DNA of 64,000 nt from Nitrospirota bacterium (GCA_021784575.1 JAJYHX010000002.1:186001-250000); one strand, 5' to 3'. Positions 39,364 through 51,150 are shown, numbered from the stretch's first letter. The notes: generated from the letters alone by a model not told the origin. Numbers and translations: made by a program.

Positions 39364-40443
39364 TTATTTGAAATCAATGCCTCTGGGAAGCGACGTCATA
39401 ACCTCGCATCCTTCCGACGTCACAAGGACCATGTCCTCTATCCTGAAACCGCCCCAGCCGGGTATGTATATCCCCGGCTCTATCGTTATCACCATCCCCT
39501 CTTCAAGAATATCTTCGCTCATGTATGATACCGCCGGTGCCTCGTGCACCTCAAGGCCGACCCCGTGCCCAAGCCCGTGGCCGAAATAATCCCCGAAGCC
39601 CCTGGAGGCGATATAGCCGCGGGCCGCATCGTCAACCTCCCTGCATGACACCCCGGCCCTGACCTTATCTATCGCGCGCCTCTGGGCCTCCAGGACTATG
39701 TCGTAGATATCGGACTGCTTCCTGTCCGCCTCGCCCAGGACTCCGCTTCTGGTCAAGTCCGACTGGTAGCCGTAGGCCTCGCCGCCGAAGTCAACTATCA
39801 GGGTCTCGCCTTCCTTCATCTCTTTGGCGGAGGCTATGCCGTGCGGAAGGGCGGCGCGCTCCCCGGAGGCGACGATTATGTCGAACGGGACTTTCCTGGC
39901 CCCAAGGCCGCGGATATTGAACTCCAGCCCGAGCGCGGTCTCGCTCTCGACCATTCCGGGAGCAATCCTTGAGATGTTTTCGCGGAACCCTCCCTCGGCG
40001 CGCCTGACGGCCTCGGAGATCCTGTCTATCTCGCTCTCGTCCTTTACGGCCCGGAGCTTTTCCACCGCGTCTTTAAGCGGCAGGAACCGCGCCCCGGCCA
40101 TTTCCTTGAAAAGCGCCTCGTGAAAATCGAACGAGACGTTCCTCGATTCAAAGGCTATCCTGTGCGCCCCGAGGTCTTTCAGGAGCTTGCCGAACTCTTC
40201 CGCGATGCGCCCTTTCTGGATGACTATGTCATAGCCTTCCACCTCGTCTTCGCTCTGCGTCTGATACCTCGAATCGGTAATGAACACGGCCTTTCTGTCC
40301 GTCACGACGGCATAGCCCGACGAGCCGGTAAAGCCGGTAAGGTATGAGACGTTGACAAGGTTCGTTGCAATGAACGCGTCCGCGCCTTCGGAGGAGAGCC
40401 GCGCCTTAAGGGCCTCCAGCCTCTTTTCTCTCATTTCAGACAT
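39364..40443 (-). CDS. M24 family Xaa-Pro aminopeptidase
   Basis: 359 residues. N-terminal creatinase-type domain (about 1-125) and a pita-bread catalytic domain with metal ligands in [17 protein letters not shown] (Asp pair), [14 protein letters not shown] (His) and [14 protein letters not shown] (Glu). Removes N-terminal residues before proline. In the conserved aroQ-pepP-efp-accB-accC order seen in many anaerobic delta-type genomes. Overlaps aroQ by 8 bases. Confidence 0.93.
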   Translation of the reverse strand: MSEMREKRLEALKARLSSEGADAFIATNLVNVSYLTGFTGSSGYAVVTDRKAVFITDSRYQTQSEDEVEGYDIVIQKGRIAEEFGKLLKDLGAHRIAFESRNVSFDFHEALFKEMAGARFLPLKDAVEKLRAVKDESEIDRISEAVRRAEGGFRENISRIAPGMVESETALGLEFNIRGLGARKVPFDIIVASGERAALPHGIASAKEMKEGETLIVDFGGEAYGYQSDLTRSGVLGEADRKQSDIYDIVLEAQRRAIDKVRAGVSCREVDDAARGYIASRGFGDYFGHGLGHGVGLEVHEAPAVSYMSEDILEEGMVITIEPGIYIPGWGGFRIEDMVLVTSEGCEVMTSLPRGIDFK

Positions 40444-40891
40444 CCGTATGCCCGCCGGTCTTTATGATGCTCAAGGCTGCGCGGATTCCGAGCAGGTAGC
40501 TGTTTATTCCGAAGCCGGACACAACTCCCGCGGCGACAGCGGATATGCAGGATTTACGCCTGAACTCTTCGCGGCCGTAGATGTTGGATATGTGGACTTC
40601 GACAGCCGGGACGCCCACGGCGGCGATGGCGTCCCGTATGGCGACGCTGGTGTGGGTATACGCGCCGGGGTTTATTATTATCGCATCGAATTTTCCGTCC
40701 GCATCCTGTATGGTATCGACTATGTCTCCCTCGTGGTTGGACTGGAATATTTCAAGCTCCACATCAGCCTTTGCCGCGGATTTCCGAAGCAGGACGTTCA
40801 GTTCATCGAAGGTAACGCGCCCGTACGTCTGCGGCTCCCTTTTGCCGAGGAGGTTCAGGTTCGGGCCGTGAATCACGAGCATCTTTTTCAT
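40436..40891 (-). CDS. aroQ: Type II 3-dehydroquinate dehydratase AroQ
   Basis: 151 residues, class II length. Third step of the shikimate pathway. Seen: [19 protein letters not shown] (Arg/Tyr of the active site), [16 protein letters not shown], and [18 protein letters not shown], all conserved. Chorismate and prephenate from this route would be needed if the U32 protein of the polyketide cluster uses prephenate as an oxygen donor, as UbiU/V do; this is a remote link only. Confidence 0.96.
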   Translation of the reverse strand: MKKMLVIHGPNLNLLGKREPQTYGRVTFDELNVLLRKSAAKADVELEIFQSNHEGDIVDTIQDADGKFDAIIINPGAYTHTSVAIRDAIAAVGVPAVEVHISNIYGREEFRRKSCISAVAAGVVSGFGINSYLLGIRAALSIIKTGGHTDV

Positions 40892-40901
40892 CCGGGTCTC
40901 C

Positions 40902-41258
40902 TTAAAACTCTTTTAACAGTTTATCCGCGGCCATCCGAAGCAGGAAGCGGCCCTTGCCCATGTTGGATTCGGGGGAGAGCAGCAGGGCCACGAAATAGTC
41001 TTCGTTAATCCTGCGCATGACGAGCCACGCCCTCTCGGCGGAGACGGTTATCTCTTCCGTCTTTCCCATCTGGAGGGAGCTCGACGCGGCCTGGGCGCCT
41101 TTCAGGAGGTTCCCGTATTCCGCGCCAACGGACTGAAGGTCCACCCCGGGCTCGACCGCCGCTTCCTCGACGATAATTCCGTCCATGCCCACGACCGCCG
41201 CACCTCTCGAACCCGGCACGCCTTCCGACAGCTCTTTAAGGACTTCCGAGAAGCTCAT
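40902..41258 (-). CDS. Roadblock/LC7 domain protein
   Basis: 118 residues, single roadblock/LC7 fold ([67 protein letters not shown]). Such proteins act as regulators of small Ras-like GTPases such as MglA in motility and polarity. No GTPase gene is in the window. Overlaps the TPR gene by 4 bases, so the two are co-translated and probably act together. Confidence 0.85.
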   Translation of the reverse strand: MSFSEVLKELSEGVPGSRGAAVVGMDGIIVEEAAVEPGVDLQSVGAEYGNLLKGAQAASSSLQMGKTEEITVSAERAWLVMRRINEDYFVALLLSPESNMGKGRFLLRMAADKLLKEF

Positions 41259-42634
41259 TGTCCGGCCTTTCTCTTGATTTTATCAAGGAATTTTTCCAGC
41301 CTGTCCACCGCTTCCAGGTCTGCGGATTTCGCCTCCGCCTGCGGCGGCTCAATCCCCTTTTCCACTCTCTTAGATTCTTCGCCGTAAAACTCCCAGGAAT
41401 TCATTGCGTCGTCTTCCGGCGATTCCGAAGGCCCGTCCCGCAAGACCTCCTGCGGCGCGTCAATATCCGCGCTGTCCTCGGCCGGAGCCGCCGACTCTTC
41501 TTTCCGGACCCTCTTGCCGATATTAGCGAGGAGGTATAGGTCTTCGAGCTTCTGCCTGAGATTCATGTCGGACGGGGATTCGGCGATAAGGTTTTTGTAA
41601 ATATTTATCGCCCTGTCGTAGAACCCCTGGGTAATATAAAGCTCGGCCAGCGTCTCGGTCTCGAAGGCCTCCTTGCCGGCGCTCTCCGGGGCCGGCTGCG
41701 GAGCCGTCAGCTCCCCGGACGGCTGAAAGGTAACACCGTCTATTTCAAGGGACGATATGTCGTCCGTTATCTCGTAAACCGGTTCCTTGCTTTCCTCCTC
41801 GTCGGCCGATGCGTCCTTGTATGCCGCGAATATGTCCTCCGCCTCGGCCTGGCCTTCCGTTCCCCCCGCCGTATCGGCCAGGATTTCCGGCTCCGGCAGA
41901 AGGTCCATTCCGGGGAAGACATCCGGCGTGGGCAGAACCTCGATTACCTCCGGGATCCCGCCCTCCGGTGCCGGCTCCTGCCCAGGAACGGCAGGCTCTT
42001 CCGCGTCGATTGCCTCCGCCGGAAACTGCGGCTCAGGGATATTGCTCCCCGCCGCGAACTGGTCTGCGGGCAGAGGGATGTCGCTTTCGGCCTCCGGTTC
42101 TTTTCCGGCGGCATCCGTCTCGGAGATGTCGAACATGGGGACGGTCTGCGGCTCGGAAGCCTCTTCTTCGGCCTTTTCGGGAGCAGGCTCTTCGCGTTTC
42201 TCCGCCACGGGAGATTCCGCTTCCTTAAGCAGCGCGGCGGCCTCTTCGTCCCTGGGGTTTAAGAGCGTTATTATCTTGAAAGAGCGGGCGGCCTCGGCAT
42301 TCATCCCCATTCCCAGGTAGATCTCGCCGAGTTTCCTCTGTGCGACGAGGTTGTCGGGATTTACCTTTACTACCGCCTCTAACTGCTCCCTGGCCTTTTC
42401 GGCCTCTCCGTTCTCAAGGTATGCCTTGCCAAGCATTACCTTTGCGCTCATGTAATGAGGAGTGGCCTTCAGGCCGTTTTCCAGCGTCGAGACGGCCTCG
42501 GAGGTCATGCCGGCCTTGAGATACAGCTCCGCAAGCTGGAGGAAAACCCTGGAACCAGGTTCCCCGGCAACCTGCGCCGATAAACGTTCAATCTCCGGGG
42601 AGATGCCCCCCGCCATGTCGTCAGACGCGGCCAT
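41255..42634 (-). CDS. TPR-repeat protein with acidic disordered middle
   Basis: 459 residues. N-terminal TPR units (about residues 10-150: FLQLAELYLKAGMTSEAVSTLENGLK, AKVMLGKAYLENGEAEKAREQLE, AQRKLGEIYLGMGMNAEAARSFK), then about 150 acidic, Pro/Glu-rich residues, another TPR-like unit (LAELYITQGFYDRAINIYKNLI, about 330-355), and a charged tail. Likely a scaffold for the co-translated roadblock protein. No signal peptide, so cytoplasmic. First gene of the long roadblock-to-YjbQ operon. Confidence 0.85.
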   Translation of the reverse strand: MAASDDMAGGISPEIERLSAQVAGEPGSRVFLQLAELYLKAGMTSEAVSTLENGLKATPHYMSAKVMLGKAYLENGEAEKAREQLEAVVKVNPDNLVAQRKLGEIYLGMGMNAEAARSFKIITLLNPRDEEAAALLKEAESPVAEKREEPAPEKAEEEASEPQTVPMFDISETDAAGKEPEAESDIPLPADQFAAGSNIPEPQFPAEAIDAEEPAVPGQEPAPEGGIPEVIEVLPTPDVFPGMDLLPEPEILADTAGGTEGQAEAEDIFAAYKDASADEEESKEPVYEITDDISSLEIDGVTFQPSGELTAPQPAPESAGKEAFETETLAELYITQGFYDRAINIYKNLIAESPSDMNLRQKLEDLYLLANIGKRVRKEESAAPAEDSADIDAPQEVLRDGPSESPEDDAMNSWEFYGEESKRVEKGIEPPQAEAKSADLEAVDRLEKFLDKIKRKAGQ

Positions 42635-42669
42635 AGATGCAATTCCTCAATAATTTCCTAAGCTTTCCT

Positions 42670-42697
42670 ATTCTACCAGAGGCGGATTCAAAGTCAA
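42670..42697 (-). promoter_or_regulatory. sigma70 promoter of the TPR-aroQ-acc operon
   Basis: Minus-strand TTGACT (42692-42697), 16-base spacer, TAGAAT (42670-42675) with a TG one base upstream (extended -10). It is about 36 bases from the TPR gene start and faces away from the regulator gene on the other strand. Confidence 0.7.
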
Positions 42698-42773
42698 GAA
42701 AAAGTTTTTCCTTGCTTAAAGCCGGTCGGGATGGTAAATTCTTAATATTGAAGGTTTTTTCCTGAGGTCATCC

Positions 42774-44141
42774 GTGCGCGAAACCATCCTTCTGGTAGAC
42801 GACGAACAAAACACACGCGAGGCCCTTTCCATAGCGCTCGGACGTGAGGGTTACAACATAATCCCGGCCAGAAGCGGCTCCGATGGCATGAAAACCCTCG
42901 AAAAAGAGTCGGTTGACCTGATAATCACCGACATGATTATGCCCGGCGTGTCCGGGATGGACCTGTTGCAGTTCGCAAGGAAACGCCATCCGGACGTCAT
43001 GGTAATCATGATTACAGGCCACGCCTCCGTCGAGACGGCAATCGCCGCCATGAAGGACGGCGCCTTCGATTATGTCACAAAGCCCATAAAGCTCGACGAG
43101 GTGAAGATAATAATCCAGCAGGCCGCCGACAAGCGGAACCTCCTGCTGGAAAACCTCCTGTTAAAGCAGGAACTCAGGGGCAAATATACCTTCGACAACA
43201 TCATCGGGACAAGCACGGTCATGCAGGAGATATTCTCCGTAATGGCGAGGGTGGTAAACTCCGACAGCACGGTGCTCATAACAGGCGATTCCGGCACCGG
43301 AAAAGAGCTTGTAGCCAGGGCGCTTCATTATAACGGCCCCAGGAAGGAAAACCCGTTCGTCGCCATAAACTGCGCCGCCATCCCAAGCGAACTTCTCGAA
43401 TCCGAGCTTTTCGGCCATGTGAAAGGCTCGTTCACCGGCGCGGTCGCCAACAAGTCCGGCAAATTCGAGCAGGCCAACACCGGGACGATGTTCCTCGACG
43501 AAATAGGCTCGATGTCAATGGCGCTCCAGGGCAAACTGCTCCGGGTGCTCCAGGAAAAGGAGATAGAGCGGGTCGGCGGCGCGAAACCCATGAAGGTTGA
43601 CGTCAGGATAATCTCGGCCACGAATACCGACCTCGAAAAGGCCGTCAAAAAAAGCCTGTTCAGAGACGACCTTTACTACCGCCTGAACGTCATCCCGATA
43701 CACCTTCCCTCCCTGAAGGACCGCGCGGAGGACATACCGCTTCTTGCCGCGCATTTCATAAAAAAATACAACGAAAAGCTGAACAAGAAAATAAAAGGGC
43801 TTGCGCACGGCGTCATGGACTACTTCGTGGCGTACGAGTGGCCCGGGAATATCCGTGAACTCGAAAACGTAATCGAACGCGCGTTAACCCTGACTGACGG
43901 GGAATACATCATGGAAGGCGCCCTGCCGCAGTCCATACTCGGAGCTTCGGGGCAGGACTTTTATAACGTGCCGCAGATACCGGACAAGGGAACGGACCTT
44001 GAAAGGGAGCTCGAGGGTTTCGAGGCGGCGATGATCAAGATGGCCCTGAAAAAATCAGGCGGCGTGAAATCGAGGGCCGCCGAGTTATTGAATTTAAAGC
44101 GTACTACTCTGATAGAAAAGATGCGCAGGCTAAACCTCTGA
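42774..44141 (+). CDS. NtrC-family sigma54-dependent response regulator
   Basis: 455 residues from a GTG start 6 bases after GAGG. Receiver domain (1-120) with phosphoacceptor Asp53 (IITDMIMPG) and Lys103; AAA+ domain with GDSGTGKE Walker A, GSFTGA (218-223) in place of the usual GAFTGA loop that contacts sigma54, and DEIG Walker B; C-terminal Fis-type helix-turn-helix (GGVKSRAAELLNLKRTTLIEK). Turns on sigma54 promoters when phosphorylated. No kinase gene is adjacent and no obvious target is seen here. Confidence 0.93.
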   Translation: MRETILLVDDEQNTREALSIALGREGYNIIPARSGSDGMKTLEKESVDLIITDMIMPGVSGMDLLQFARKRHPDVMVIMITGHASVETAIAAMKDGAFDYVTKPIKLDEVKIIIQQAADKRNLLLENLLLKQELRGKYTFDNIIGTSTVMQEIFSVMARVVNSDSTVLITGDSGTGKELVARALHYNGPRKENPFVAINCAAIPSELLESELFGHVKGSFTGAVANKSGKFEQANTGTMFLDEIGSMSMALQGKLLRVLQEKEIERVGGAKPMKVDVRIISATNTDLEKAVKKSLFRDDLYYRLNVIPIHLPSLKDRAEDIPLLAAHFIKKYNEKLNKKIKGLAHGVMDYFVAYEWPGNIRELENVIERALTLTDGEYIMEGALPQSILGASGQDFYNVPQIPDKGTDLERELEGFEAAMIKMALKKSGGVKSRAAELLNLKRTTLIEKMRRLNL

Positions 44142-44146
44142 CTCTC

Positions 44147-44248
44147 TCAGAAAAGAACTCCCGTCCATATCCTGTACATGCTTACGAGCAGGTAAAGAAA
44201 TATGGCGCAGGCTACATAGTTCCTGCCGCAACCTATGTCCTTTTCCAT
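44147..44248 (-). CDS. Short membrane ORF, 33 residues
   Basis: A small reading frame with an ATG 5 bases after GGAGG. The predicted product is MEKDIGCGRNYVACAIFLYL and continues with a hydrophobic stretch ending LF; one membrane helix (about residues 11-24) and Cys7 and Cys14. A possible -10 (TATATT) lies about 40 bases upstream, without a clear -35. It sits between the NtrC-type regulator and ahcY, convergent with the regulator, and overlaps neither. Coding status is inferred from Shine-Dalgarno and hydrophobicity only. Confidence 0.5.
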   Translation of the reverse strand: MEKDIGCGRNYVACAIFLYLLVSMYRIWTGVLF

Positions 44249-44350
44249 GGCAGCCTCCGTTTTCCATATTGATTTTGGTAATAATATAGCACATAAATAT
44301 TAAAAACCCATTAACGATAAGTTAAATAGTTTTAAGGAAAAACCCTTTAA

Positions 44351-44378
44351 AAACAAAAAGGCGCCGCAAGGCGCCTTT
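44351..44378 (-). terminator. Rho-independent terminator after ahcY
   Basis: Stem AAAGGCGCC/GGCGCCTTT (44357-44365 and 44370-44378) with a four-base loop. On the minus strand it is followed by TTTTTGTTTTT, a good T-run. It lies 28 bases past the ahcY stop. Confidence 0.8.
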
Positions 44379-44405
44379 AACAGCAGATTTTAGTAACCGG
44401 AACTT

Positions 44406-46809
<2,404 letters not shown>

Positions 46810-46813
<4 letters not shown>

Positions 46814-48042
46814 TTTATGGGTCTCCCTTTCGATTTGATTTCCTTTAACCGCAACAGTCCGGCGGCCGCGTCCAGAAGCCGGCTCGCGGCCTCGTCCTTC
46901 GAGACAAGCCCCGTATCCGTTACAAGCCCTTTTTTGTCGTATATGTAAAGCCTGTTGGTTGCGCCTCCGAAACCCGTGTCTTCCCCGATAACATTCGCCG
47001 CGATAAGGTCGGCGTTCTTTTCCTTGAGTTTCTTAAGCGCGTTCGGGCCGATGTCGTCCGTCTCCGCGGCGAAACCGACAACCGCCTGCCACCGTTTTTT
47101 GTCTTTCCCGAAGGCGCTTAATATATCAGGAGTCTTGACGAGCTTCAACGAATAATTTTGCAGGCCATCTTTTTTTATTTTGGAACCGGAATATTTTTCC
47201 GGGGCGAAATCCGAAACGGCGGCGGCCATGATTGCCAGGTCCGCGTCCCTGAAGGCTTCAAGCGCCGCCTTCGCCATCTCTTTGGCGGAACGGACGGCTA
47301 CGGCCTTTACGCCCGAAGGCGGGACAAGCGCGGTCGGCCCGTAAATCAGCGTAACATCCGCCCCGCGGGAGAGCGCCTCTTTTGCCACCGCGAAGCCCAT
47401 CCTGCCCGTGGAGCGGTTCCCGATGAACCGCACGGGGTCGAGGTCTTCGTACGTCGGCCCCGCGCTCACCAGCGCCCTGACGCCGGAGAGCGTCTTCTCC
47501 CGGAAAAGCGAAACGGCCGCCCGCAGAATATCTTCCGGCTCGCTCATCCTGCCCGGGCCGAACTCGCCGCAGGCCATCGGGCCAACCTCCGGCCCGACAA
47601 AGAAGACGCCCCGGTCTCTCAGTTTTTTCAGATTTTCCCGGAGGGCCGGGCTGTCGAACATCCGGCAGTTCATCGCCGGGGCGAAGAGGGTAGGACATCT
47701 TGCGGCCATGAGCATGGTTGAGAGCAGGTCGTCCGCTATGCCGCTTGCCGCCTTGCCGATAATATTCGCCGTTGCCGGGGCGATGATGAATGCGTCCGCC
47801 CTGGCGGTCATGTCGATATGCGGCATCGTGCCGCGCGAAGCGAAGATGTCGGTTTCCGCGTCCCTGCCTGAGAGCGCGGAGAACGTAAGCGGCGAGACGA
47901 ACCTGCACGCGGCCCTTGTCATGACGACGCTTACCGACGCGCCGTTTTCGCGCAGGCCCCTGACAAGCTCGCAGGACTTGTATGCGGCTATGCCGCCGGT
48001 AACTCCAAGAATAATCTCTTTACCGTCGAGCGGCAGGCCCAT
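46810..48042 (-). CDS. coaBC: Bifunctional phosphopantothenoylcysteine decarboxylase/phosphopantothenate-cysteine ligase CoaBC
   Basis: 410 residues. Steps two and three of coenzyme A synthesis. N-terminal flavoprotein domain: [29 protein letters not shown] with the PxMN motif; C-terminal ligase domain from [27 protein letters not shown] onward. Supplies CoA and phosphopantetheine, needed for both acyl carrier proteins in the window. Confidence 0.95.
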
Positions 48043-48048
48043 GTAAGA

Positions 48049-48471
48049 TTATTCCTCGAAATCCTCTTCCGGGGACTCTTCGTCTTCCGGAAGCATTTCT
48101 TCCCCAAGGCCCTCTTCCGGCTCTTTCCCGGACATGGAAGCCGTCTCCGCCTTGTACGCCTCTTTTATCTCTTCCATCTTCTCAAGCGACACGGCCGCGG
48201 CCTCTTCCATGCTCTCCCTGGCCATCCTCTCGCGGCGCATCCGGTATTCGTAGGACCTGGCGCGTTTTGCGTCTTCCCCGGTAAGATATTTCAACTGGCC
48301 TTCGATGCCCTCGTCCAGCGCGAGGCTTATGTTCTTAACATATCTCTTCTTCACCAGCACGGGCGAGCCCTCCGTGAGCTGTCTTGCCCTCTGGGCGGTC
48401 ACAAGCACCAGCCTGAAGCGGCTGTCGAAGAGTTCGTTCCTGTATTCTATAGGCAGTTTAATGATTTCCAA
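48049..48471 (-). CDS. rpoZ: RNA polymerase omega subunit with acidic tail
   Basis: 140 residues, longer than the usual 70-90. N-terminal omega-type domain (EYRNELFDSRFRLVLVTAQRARQL) up to about residue 85, then a helical region and an acidic tail (EEMLPEDEESPEEDFEE). Omega assists assembly of the RNA polymerase core. It lies between coaBC and gmk, the classic gmk-rpoZ-coaBC arrangement, which supports the name. The tail is an unusual extension. Confidence 0.82.
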   Translation of the reverse strand: MEIIKLPIEYRNELFDSRFRLVLVTAQRARQLTEGSPVLVKKRYVKNISLALDEGIEGQLKYLTGEDAKRARSYEYRMRRERMARESMEEAAAVSLEKMEEIKEAYKAETASMSGKEPEEGLGEEMLPEDEESPEEDFEE

Positions 48472-48497
48472 TTCTTCTCCCTCCGGTTATTTTATAA

Positions 48498-49109
48498 TTA
48501 TGCAAGTCCGAAATTCTTTTTGACGGCGGCGGTGTCCGTGTTGACAATCCTGCACCTCTCGGCGATTATGACGGATTTCAGCGCGTCGAGGGCCTTGCCG
48601 AGGTTGTCGTTTATGATTACGTAATCGTACATCTCGAAACTTTCCAGTTCTTCAAGCGCCCTTTTAAGTCTCCTCGCAATCTCGGCCTCGTCGTCCGAAT
48701 CCCTGCCCTTAAGCCGCCTTTCGAGCTCCTCCATCGAAGGCGGAAGTATAAAAATAAACACGCCCTTTATGCCTGCGTTCCTTATCTGCGACGCGCCCTG
48801 GGTGTCGATGTCGAGTATGACGTCCTTGCCCTGTCCGAATATGCGTTCAAGCTCCTTCTTCGACGTCCCGTACAGGTGGCCGTGAACGGTGGCGTGTTCC
48901 ACGAAACCGCCGCTCTCGGCGAGTTTTTTAAACTCCGCCTCCGGGACGAAATAATAATGTTCGCCTTCCTTTTCCGTCGGGCGCGGCGCCCTCGTGGTAT
49001 GGGATATTGCGTGAGATATATCCGGCAGGAAACCCGAGAGCTCCTTGCAGAGGGTGGTCTTGCCGGCGCCGGAAGGCGCGGATACGATAAACAGGAGGCC
49101 CTTACTCAA
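48498..49109 (-). CDS. gmk: Guanylate kinase
   Basis: 203 residues. Phosphorylates GMP to GDP. P-loop FIVSAPSGAGKTTLCKEL, GMP-binding SHTTRAPRPTEKEGEHYYFV, and VILDIDTQGASQIRN. Overlaps yicC by 8 bases. Normal length and motifs. Confidence 0.97.
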   Translation of the reverse strand: MSKGLLFIVSAPSGAGKTTLCKELSGFLPDISHAISHTTRAPRPTEKEGEHYYFVPEAEFKKLAESGGFVEHATVHGHLYGTSKKELERIFGQGKDVILDIDTQGASQIRNAGIKGVFIFILPPSMEELERRLKGRDSDDEAEIARRLKRALEELESFEMYDYVIINDNLGKALDALKSVIIAERCRIVNTDTAAVKKNFGLA

Positions 49110-49968
49110 TATTCTGCACCTGTTCCCGGATCTTTTCCATCTCGGATTTCATTTCGATTACGCGCCTTGCAATCTCGAAATCGGACGCCTTGCTCCCGAT
49201 GGTGTTCAGTTCCCTGTTTAGTTCCTGTATCAGGAAATCAAGCTTCCTGCCCACGGGGCCGCCTTCGTCGAGCATCTTGTGCAGTTGGGCCAGGTGGCTT
49301 TTGCCGCGGACGACTTCCTCCGTGATGTCGCACCTGTCTGCCATGAGGGCCGTTTCCTGCGCGAGTCTTTCACCGTCGAGCTCCACCCCCTGCGCAAGCC
49401 TTTCCACGCGCTCCTTGAGCTTTGCCCGGTATTCCTTCACCACCTCCGGAGAGCGCCTTGCGACTTCGTCGAGGCCGAGTGAGATATTCATGGAGCGGCT
49501 CCGGATGTCGGCGTCGAGGTTTGCGCCTTCCTCCGCGCGCATTTTCTCCAGCGCGCTCATGGCCTCCGCAAGCGGCGCTTCCAGGGCCGTCCAGAGCGCC
49601 TCGATGTCGCCCGTTTCCTCCTGGACGATAATTATATCCTTCAGCGATCCGACCATGCTTAAATCAACCTCTCCGGGCAGGCCGAACCGGGACTTAAGCT
49701 CCGTCAAAAGCTCAATATATAGCTTCGCCGCCGGGGCATCGAGCTTGAGCGCCCTGGGGCCTTCCTGAGAGCCGCCGGAGGTGACGAAGACGTCTATCCT
49801 GCCGCGTGAGAAACGCTCTCCCATGGCCTTCTTGAGCCGCCCCTCAAGCGGCGAGAGGGACTTCGGAAGCCTCGGCGCGATGTCGAGGAACTTGTGGTTT
49901 ACAGAGCGCATTTCGACGACAAAACCGCCGCCCTCGCCCTTGCCGAAGCCGGTCATGCTTCTTATCAT
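49102..49968 (-). CDS. yicC: YicC/YloC family endoribonuclease
   Basis: 288 residues. Begins MIRSMTGFGKGEG and MRSVNHKFLDIAPRLP, then a long coiled coil and the C-terminal GRKLDFLIQELNRELNTIGSKASD block, the defining features of the family. E. coli YicC is a ribonuclease that affects small RNA stability. First gene of the yicC-gmk-rpoZ-coaBC-metK-ahcY operon, behind a consensus promoter. Confidence 0.95.
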   Translation of the reverse strand: MIRSMTGFGKGEGGGFVVEMRSVNHKFLDIAPRLPKSLSPLEGRLKKAMGERFSRGRIDVFVTSGGSQEGPRALKLDAPAAKLYIELLTELKSRFGLPGEVDLSMVGSLKDIIIVQEETGDIEALWTALEAPLAEAMSALEKMRAEEGANLDADIRSRSMNISLGLDEVARRSPEVVKEYRAKLKERVERLAQGVELDGERLAQETALMADRCDITEEVVRGKSHLAQLHKMLDEGGPVGRKLDFLIQELNRELNTIGSKASDFEIARRVIEMKSEMEKIREQVQNIE

Positions 49969-49991
49969 GTATCAGTCCCTTAAAATCAGGA

Positions 49992-50020
49992 ATCATATTA
50001 TAAAAAATCCCTTTTGTCAA
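49992..50020 (-). promoter_or_regulatory. sigma70 promoter of the yicC-ahcY operon
   Basis: Minus-strand TTGACA (50015-50020, perfect), 17-base spacer, TATGAT (49992-49997). The start point would be about 20 bases before yicC, with AAGGGA as Shine-Dalgarno. Its -35 box overlaps the -35 of the divergent promoter on the plus strand. Confidence 0.8.
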
Positions 50021-50040
50021 CGGCGCTTTTATGCTATCTT
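50014..50040 (+). promoter_or_regulatory. Divergent promoter of the lipoate/octanoate transferase gene
   Basis: TTGTCA (50014-50019) and TATCTT (50035-50040) with TG one base before the -10 (extended -10); spacer 15 bases. The expected start point is within about 2 bases of the ATG at 50048, and no Shine-Dalgarno precedes that ATG, so the mRNA could be leaderless. Confidence 0.45.
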
Positions 50041-50047
50041 TCGGCAC

Positions 50048-50884
50048 ATGCGCGGACGATTCAGGCTTATAGATTCGGGGGCCGGGGGCGCCGCATGGAA
50101 CATGGCGGTGGACGAGGCGCTTCTGCTTTCGTGCGGCCGTGAGCCTGTCCTGCGGTTCTATTCCTGGAACGCCCCGTCGCTCTCAATCGGTTCATTTCAA
50201 AAGGTTTTTGCCCTCGACCTGGACGGCATCTCGGCCAGGGGTATCCCCCTTGTCAGGAGGCCGACGGGCGGGCGCGCCGTCCTGCACGACTCGGAGCTTA
50301 CATACAGCCTAACATGCGGAATTCCCAGCGTTTTTTTCCCTTCCGACCTCATGGGCTCCTATAAGAAAATCGGCGCGTGTTTTCTTCGCGGGCTGAATTC
50401 CCTCGGGCTTGCGGCGGAGCTTGTTCCGGTTAAAAAAGGCAATAATACCAATAGGTTCGGCGGGCCGTTATGCTTTTCGTCGCCGTCTTGGCACGAAGTC
50501 CTTGCGGGCGGGAAAAAGCTTATCGGGAGCGCGCAGAGGAGGCTTAAAAACTCTTTTCTTCAGCAGGGTTCCATCATTATCGATAAAGATTACGATGCGC
50601 TTTTGTCCCTTATGAAGTTCGAGGACGAATCGGACCGGGAAACCGCGCTGGAGGCGCTTTCCCGGAAGATGACAGCCCTCAGGGAACACCTGCCAAAAGT
50701 CGATATTGACGAGCTTAAGTCTTCAATTACAAAGGGGTTTTATGATGAACTCGGAGCGGATTTCATACCCGGATTCCTGACGCGTGAGGAGGAGACCCTG
50801 GCCAGCGAGCTTCTTAAGAACAAGTATTCACGCCCGGAATGGAACCTCGAAAGACGTCTTCCCCGCACCCCCCTTTTGCCCTGA
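50048..50884 (+). CDS. Lipoate-protein ligase / octanoyltransferase (LplA/LipM family)
   Basis: 278 residues. Attaches lipoyl or octanoyl groups to lipoyl domains. Seen: AAWNMAVDEALL, RRPTGGRAVLHDSELTYS (ligand pocket), and GGPLCFSSPSWHEVLAGGKKLIGSAQRR, where the Cys in this position is the nucleophile in LipM-type transferases. The last 10 codons (RLPRTPLLP region) lie within dispersed repeat copy B, so the native end was probably replaced. Longer upstream frames overlap yicC on the other strand and are rejected. Confidence 0.85.
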   Translation: MRGRFRLIDSGAGGAAWNMAVDEALLLSCGREPVLRFYSWNAPSLSIGSFQKVFALDLDGISARGIPLVRRPTGGRAVLHDSELTYSLTCGIPSVFFPSDLMGSYKKIGACFLRGLNSLGLAAELVPVKKGNNTNRFGGPLCFSSPSWHEVLAGGKKLIGSAQRRLKNSFLQQGSIIIDKDYDALLSLMKFEDESDRETALEALSRKMTALREHLPKVDIDELKSSITKGFYDELGADFIPGFLTREEETLASELLKNKYSRPEWNLERRLPRTPLLP

Positions 50885-51118
50885 AATTGCCCGAAAATGG
50901 CCCGTTTTTCAGCCGCTTTCGATACCGCCGGAAAAACGCTATTTTTAATTATTTTTACTTTAATAATCAATTGGTTGCATGACTAATCCGGAATAGCCTC
51001 CGGCAATGAACTTCGCCTACCGATGAGGATTACTCACTGGCGTAGGGGTCGTTTTATGAGTAAAAGGCGGGCGCAATAAATTGCCCCCCCTGCGATGAGC
51101 GGGCTGGGCAGGGGATGA
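50855..51118. repeat. Dispersed repeat, copy B (about 264 bp)
   Basis: Second copy of the element at 28504-28761, same orientation, with many substitutions and small indels. The palindrome of copy A is degenerate here (GGGCGCAATAAATTGCCCCCC). It starts inside the last codons of the octanoyltransferase gene and fills almost the whole 298-base gap before the Memo-like gene. No conserved reading frame is seen. Confidence 0.8.
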
Positions 51119-51150
51119 GTTATAAAATTTGCGTTCTGGCGGCGGGTTTA

